A model generated the notes under the pieces. The model saw only the letters and a program-made list of their open reading frames with translations. It ran no database searches and was not told the origin of the DNA. A program made the translations under genes and the position numbers. From Isoetes engelmannii (Eukaryota > Streptophyta > Lycopodiopsida > Isoetales > Isoetaceae): 23,647 bases of DNA. Positions 19,003-23,647 of the stretch are shown here, piece by piece. How positions within the stretch are numbered: the stretch's first letter is position 1; every line of letters begins with the position of its first letter. The stretch spans positions 1-23,647 of the forward strand of contig JAANSK020246942.1 in assembly GCA_011763485.2 (NCBI GenBank). Reading direction: 5' to 3'.

Positions 19003-19989
19003 TTGCGAGAATCTAGATGCTGGGAATAAGTGGAATTTAGGCATGCATGAGCTGGTTCTAAGTTTGGATGATTGTGCAAATAGTACAGACATTCTATTTC
19101 AAACATTTGTTGAACTTATCGACCATCTTTGCTCTTCTTGCAGATCTTACCTTTATAATATGAAGTTAACATCATCTGCAAACTGCCTCGGTGGTTTTCA
19201 AACAACATGTAAGAAGTTCGTTTTTGAGTTGAAAATGTATCTTTTCTAAAGTTAAATGCTTTAGTTACATGACATACAAATACGATGTTGTAGAGTTGCA
19301 TGCTTCAGTCACATGAGCTACAAATAGGTTGCCTTTGTCAAACTTAGATAGATTTGTGGTTACATTAGGGACAATGAAGGTTAACTTTTGCTGGATGCTT
19401 TGGCCCTCCACAAGAAAAAACAATCTCCTTTATTCATATGTATCTGAAATTCATATGTATCTGAATCCTTTATTTGGGCAAATTCCCATGACATGCTGCT
19501 ACATAACAGGTTTAGTATTTATTGTTAATTGAAAAGAGTGTGCTTTAAAGGGATTGCATGTTCCAAGGAAGCTGAGTGATGGTGCCAGGTTTGTTTAAGA
19601 TGAATGTCAGGTTGTTAGCACTGTAAATTCCATCTCGAAGATGAACATCTTGATCCAACACCGTCATATTATATATCCAAGCCCACTGGCCACGCATGCA
19701 TGTCGCTTAATGCGTTCCCCCTCATTTACATACTTCCAGACACATATGCATATCTCGTAATGCGCTTCACTTGCATAATTGTGCATTTTGACCTTTCGTT
19801 CTTAACAAACCATGCTGAAGATGTTTACCACATGAGGTAACATATGAAACAGCAAAGTAGAAACTTGTTGAACATTGTGTGCTCCTCTTTACAGGCGGAA
19901 ATTGTGATTATTATCTTGGCAATTACATGGCTTTATTCTTTGCAATACGCCAACCTGATTATATCTGCTTGAACACAATGAAGACAATG
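19003..19989. other. Intergenic, no gene seen
   Basis: AT-rich sequence. The longest plus-strand frame (19043-19249, 68 codons) has no recognisable similarity. Near 19697-19780 a roughly 50-bp unit with TGCATGTCGCTTAATGCG and later TGCATATCTCGTAATGCG is imperfectly duplicated. Nothing else supportable. Confidence 0.5.
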
Positions 19990-20082
19990 GTTTCTGCAGC
20001 AAGACATCTATCTGAACAGGGACTGTCACCAAAGGCAATGCACTAGCGGTCGTACTTGGGTTCAACTCCCAGGAGTGCCACA
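19990..20082 (+). repeat. Dispersed repeat copy 2 followed by a tRNA-like (B-box) segment, possible SINE fragment
   Basis: The 37-base repeat at 19990-20026 is followed by a segment ending TTGGGTTCAACTCCCAG then GAGTGCCA (about 20056-20082). This matches a tRNA T-arm (5-bp stem, TTCAACT loop) plus the acceptor 3' strand. No complementary 5' acceptor strand is present at tRNA distance upstream, so this is not an intact tRNA gene. A tRNA-derived SINE remnant is the likeliest reading. Confidence 0.35.
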
Positions 20083-21930
20083 AAATACACAAATTCATAA
20101 ATTTCTCCTCTACATGGAACATTCATTTCAACCACACATTTATTAACTACACACAAAACAAACGTATCTCAACAAAAACGTCCATGCATGCATAGGGAGC
20201 CTTCACAAATCCCACATATTCGATTCATACTCATGGCCAGTGGCATCTATGGTTGCATATTGTAGAATGCATGCCCGGACGCATCATTTTTCATTAAACG
20301 GTAAGTTCTAATGCCTTTAGGACGCAGATTTTGACTTTCTTTTGTATTAATAACTCATTATATGTAGGTCGTCCATGCAGATCATTCCGCTAACCTTGGC
20401 CATCAAATTTTAATAATATCATTATATTCACTTTCGTCCTGGAAGCTTTGTATTTGCCAAAAATGTTGTTACATCTGTAACAAATATTGTCATTGCTTTG
20501 GCTGGATGTGACCTTGGATTTCTACACAACGCTTAAGATTCGAGAATAAGGTATGTCTTCGAAGACTAATAATTGCAGCATAAATTACTCTTGGAGGTCC
20601 TATATGATATTTACATGGCTCTTAGAATCATGTCCAATGGCTTGCATGTTCCTCTTTAGTTATATGTCGTTTTTCCATTTTCATCAAACTATAATACTAT
20701 TCCTTCATATAAGTTCTACTTTTACGAGCATCTTGCAAGTGGATTTCCTAACATTTTGTTGATAAATGGGTCTCCGTTGTGACCTTACCTTTTTTATGAT
20801 ACTATACACAAGTACCTCTTCAGGTGGAATGATCATCTAGCTCCATTCTTTAGGTTCCTTATGTATCAGCAGTAAATTGTTTTTTTTTTTTTTTTGTTAA
20901 ATACTTTTGAATACCTATTCATAAGTCTATTGTAGTTCTTCCTATTTCCTTGGTCTCATGGTTTTGCACATTTATTTTACTTTATTTAATATTTTTCTGT
21001 TCTGTTAATAAATAGCTTACTTAGACGTTCTTTCCCTATTGACTGCCATCTTTTCCAATCTTTCGCATAATTTTCCCCTAAAATTATAATCAACATCTAT
21101 GTTCTAAATCGTTTTGTTAAATAATGGTATTGCTCCGTAATGAACAACCACATCCTTCCTCGATTTATGTTAACATAACTTTCATTTTCTTGCTTCATGA
21201 CTCTATATGCCGAGCAACCCTTTGATGCTTTAGCATTTTGTTATAACCAAGTTTCGTTGATTTACACTATGAAGGAATGGTCTTGTAACATATGCCTTGT
21301 TCTAAATATGGCGATGCTTATATTTAGTTATAAAATTTGACGAAGTCAGCATGAATGAATTTCTATTTGAAAAGAAAACGTTTTCTCATTGCGTCAGCAA
21401 TGGTTGGGAACGGCATCTCGAGGCACTCACATCTACGTAACATCATAGTAAAAGTTTTTTCAAAACAACTCTAAACGATATACAAATGCAAATGCAACCC
21501 ACCTCATATAGTTGCTTGCTACTTTCAAATACCCAACTTGGAGTTTGTCACACCTTTCGCTGGTAGAAGCACATTCCATCAATCTGAAAACCCAAGTCAC
21601 AAGTAGGTCATAAGCATGCAACCCAATTTAGAAGCTTCATGATACGCACATTAGAGTTGTACATGGTCCCAAATATAAAGTCATTCCAATATTCCAGTTT
21701 ATCCCAAGACAATGATAACAATCATTGTGATTCTCCAATGAATTGAATGCACATTGCATATTCTTCTGTAAATCGTTTGGTGTGCATAAGCTACTCATAG
21801 TATTAGCATGTTTTAAGAAGTTCAAAGGACAATGAGTATCAATCTTATAGGATATTTGGCACATCACGGATTGACATCCCAACTTGAAGCCTTATTCAGT
21901 TTGCGATATCAAATGTGTTAGTCATATAAT
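20083..21930. other. Intergenic, AT-rich, no gene seen
   Basis: There is no reading frame with recognisable similarity on either strand. It contains a poly-T run near 20879-20896. Short frames such as 20553-20762 and 21637-21882 look like chance. Confidence 0.5.
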
Positions 21931-21934
21931 GTGG

Positions 21935-22510
21935 CGTGCCACATCTTCCAAAGAAATGCCATGTCATTATGGTGAATATGCTTCAAATAAAGAACTTGCA
22001 AATTGGCTAGGTAAATTCTATGCCTTCATGTTTTGCCACGTCATCACTCGTAGTTGCCACCTCACATGCTCATGGCATGTCATCACCCATAATTTTTGTG
22101 AAAGTTGGTTTCTTTTTTTTTTTATTATACCTCATCATTTTCAGTGTCACGTCTTGCTTGGCACTACTACCTACTTATCTCACCCGTAAAATCCGATAAA
22201 ATCCTCCCTTTTTTTCAATGGCCTATGCCACATCATCCAAAGAATGTCATGTCACCATGGAGAATTTTTTTTTTTCTTTTCATGAAAAGTTGTCAAATTC
22301 TTTATTTTTCCAAACCTTCATATTTTGCCACCTCACCACTCATCTTTGTCATCTCACCATACCCATGCTATGTCATCTCCCATAAGTTTTGCAAATAGTC
22401 ACCTTCTCAAAAAGAAAGAAGTTTGATTGTTGTTTTCATGCCACCTCATCATTACTAGTGTCATATCATTGCCATGTCACATTGTGTGTCATTATTCCAC
22501 TTTACATTGC
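21935..22510. repeat. Diverged two-copy tandem repeat, unit about 290 bp
   Basis: Unit 1 starts near 21935 with GTGCCACATCTTCCAAAGAA and unit 2 near 22227 with TGCCACATCATCCAAAGAA. Corresponding later blocks are TTTTGCCACGTCATCACTC (about 22031) with TTTTGCCACCTCACCACTC (about 22322), and CATGTCATCACCCATAA (about 22076) with TATGTCATCTCCCATAA (about 22368). The plus-strand open frames 21884-22189 and 22105-22398 run through these repeats and are not credible genes. Confidence 0.6.
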
Positions 22511-22544
22511 CACTATGCTCCAATAAAGTAGATTTCGACCACAA

Positions 22545-23150
22545 CTTGCGGACATGTTTGAGCCACGTGTCATGTTTGAACCTAGGTGGTATGTTTAAGC
22601 CTATGTGGCACGTTTGAGCCTAGGGCATGCCTGATCTTAGGGGCAATGCTTGATCCTAGGTGGCATGTTGAGCTTAGATGCGGAGCCTAGATGGCATGTT
22701 TAAGCCTATGTGGCATTTGAGCCAAGGTGTTTGAGTGTATGCAACATGTTTGACCCTAGGGGATGGTTCATGAAAAATTATGCACGCACATGCCATATAG
22801 ACTTTACATTAGCTACACCAAGGTGGCATATTTGAGTCAAGGTGTTTGAGCCTATGTGGCATATTTGAGCCTATATGGGATGCTTGGGCCAATATGTAGC
22901 ATGAGCCTAGGAAAAATACATCATTTTTATAACTCAAGTAGCATGTTTGAGTCTAGGGGTATGTTTGCGCCACGTGTTATGTTTTGAATCTAGATGGCAT
23001 GTTTGAGTCTATGTGGCATGTTTGACCCTAGGGGCAATGCTTGAGCCTAGGTGGTATGTTCGAGTGTAGGTGGCATTTTGAGCCTATGTGCCTGAGTGGC
23101 ATGTCATGTTTGATCCAAGGTGGCATGTTCGAGCCTAGGGGCATCCTTGA
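22545..23150. repeat. Degenerate minisatellite, about 20-bp unit CATGTTTGAGCCTAGGTGG
   Basis: The unit recurs more than 20 times with substitutions and small indels (TTTGAGCCTATGTGGCATG, TTTAAGCCTATGTGG, CTTGAGCCTAGGTGGTATG and similar). It is interrupted at about 22765-22820 by unrelated sequence holding a 34-base copy of 18750-18783. There is also higher-order similarity: GGTGTTTGAGTGTATG (about 22726) and GGTGTTTGAGCCTATG (about 22841). Stops occur in most frames, so it is non-coding apart from the last part, through which the downstream frame extends. Confidence 0.8.
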
Positions 23151-23154
23151 GTCT

Positions 23155-23647
23155 ATGGACACAACTGAATTTAAGGGAGACCGTGCGTCCCTTGATCGCA
23201 GTGCCCTATGTGCATACTTGTCGGTGATGTATTCTTCTATCCTTGGCGTCCAGGTTACTCAGGCTGCCCCATCCAATCCGGAGGTGGATACATCCTATAC
23301 CGATAGTGCCACACAGACAGAGCCGTTAGAGTCTTTCATGCCAGCATCACCGTCAGCTAGTATGGGGAGTCATGTGAATTCAGACGATAGAGCTCTGCAG
23401 TTGCGGATTATAGGCTTGCCAGAGGCCACCAGTGGCTCAGAGGTAGAGGAGGCTGAGCGTTTTTTCCAGGATACTATGCGGCTTGTATGTCTAGGTATAG
23501 AGGCAGCATACAGGGTTGGGATTCCGCGTCCGGATCGGCCGCGTCACATTCTGGTCCGTTTTAGGGATCGGCGAGATAGGTTGCATGTGCTCCAGCATGG
23601 TAGGCATCTTCGGGGTACCAGTTTCTCGGTGCAGGAAGACTTGACTC
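23155..23647 (+). CDS. L1-type non-LTR retrotransposon ORF1-like protein (RRM plus C-terminal nucleic-acid-binding domain), partial
   Basis: Open for 164 codons from the ATG at 23155 to the window edge; the frame is open from about 23033. After a Ser/Thr-rich N-terminus, the second half reads LQLRIIGLPEATSGSEVEEA, then AYRVGIPRPDRPRHILVRF, then LRGTSFSVQEDLT. This is the layout of the Transposase_22 (L1 ORF1p) RRM and CTD: an RIIGxPE strand, an aHRVG-like turn, PRHIxVKF, and a terminal basic/VQEDL motif. ORF1p-type proteins bind the element RNA and chaperone reverse transcription. Unlike vertebrate ORF1p, no long coiled coil is visible at the N-terminus. Base composition is more GC-rich than the flanking DNA. 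A minisatellite directly precedes it. Endonuclease/reverse transcriptase would be expected beyond the right edge but cannot be seen. The start codon is uncertain. Confidence 0.65.
   Translation, partial: MDTTEFKGDRASLDRSALCAYLSVMYSSILGVQVTQAAPSNPEVDTSYTDSATQTEPLESFMPASPSASMGSHVNSDDRALQLRIIGLPEATSGSEVEEAERFFQDTMRLVCLGIEAAYRVGIPRPDRPRHILVRFRDRRDRLHVLQHGRHLRGTSFSVQEDLT

Noticed and set aside
20020-20082. Intact tRNA gene
   Set aside because: The T-arm and acceptor 3' strand are present, but there is no matching 5' acceptor strand, D-arm or anticodon arm at the right distance.
21884-22398. Plus-strand frames of about 100 codons
   Set aside because: They are generated by the 290-bp tandem repeat and T-runs.
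22545-23150. CRISPR-like array
   Set aside because: The units are contiguous, degenerate and without unique spacers, in a plant nuclear context.

Overview
The window looks like nuclear DNA from a land plant. Almost all of the left three quarters (186-17449, minus strand) is one large, intron-rich gene: the N-terminal and middle part of the TOR (target of rapamycin) protein kinase. I assembled 43 exons by hand from splice signals, reading phase and similarity to plant and animal TOR. They give 5655 coding bases (1885 codons), from the start codon through the HEAT-repeat solenoid and most of the FAT domain. The FRB, kinase and FATC parts lie beyond the left edge. As remembered, similarity to angiosperm TOR is only moderate in several HEAT blocks (roughly 60 percent by eye), so a non-seed plant (fern, lycophyte or bryophyte) seems more likely than an angiosperm. 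That is an inference, not a demonstration.

Layout: 1-185 is intron. 186-5455 holds exons 43 to 26 (FAT domain and the end of the HEAT region). 5516-17449 holds exons 25 to 1. The longest introns, 14 (9908-11701), 15 (8118-9776) and 10 (12919-14690), carry repeat-derived sequence. Intron 14 contains a clear nest: the 5' part of a Ty1/copia element (probable LTR, tRNA-iMet primer binding site, decayed gag), with gag split by an antisense 5'-truncated non-LTR insertion flanked by a 12-bp target-site duplication. Upstream of TOR (17450-18900) is a presumptive promoter and 5' leader region, then an inverted-repeat (foldback) element. From about 18850 to 22510 I see only AT-rich repeat-laden intergenic DNA. 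From 22545 to 23150 is a degenerate minisatellite of about 20 bp. It runs directly into a plus-strand L1-type ORF1-like reading frame that leaves the window at its right edge.

The most interesting points are in the TOR gene itself. Exons 40 and 41 each carry an apparent frame lesion. The two lesions cancel in length, but a stop codon lies between them. All the other exons are open and join in phase, so this is either a decaying or variant TOR copy or local sequence error. The gene also has two or three apparent GC-AG introns, a 20-nt micro-exon, and a two-codon deletion in a conserved HEAT segment.
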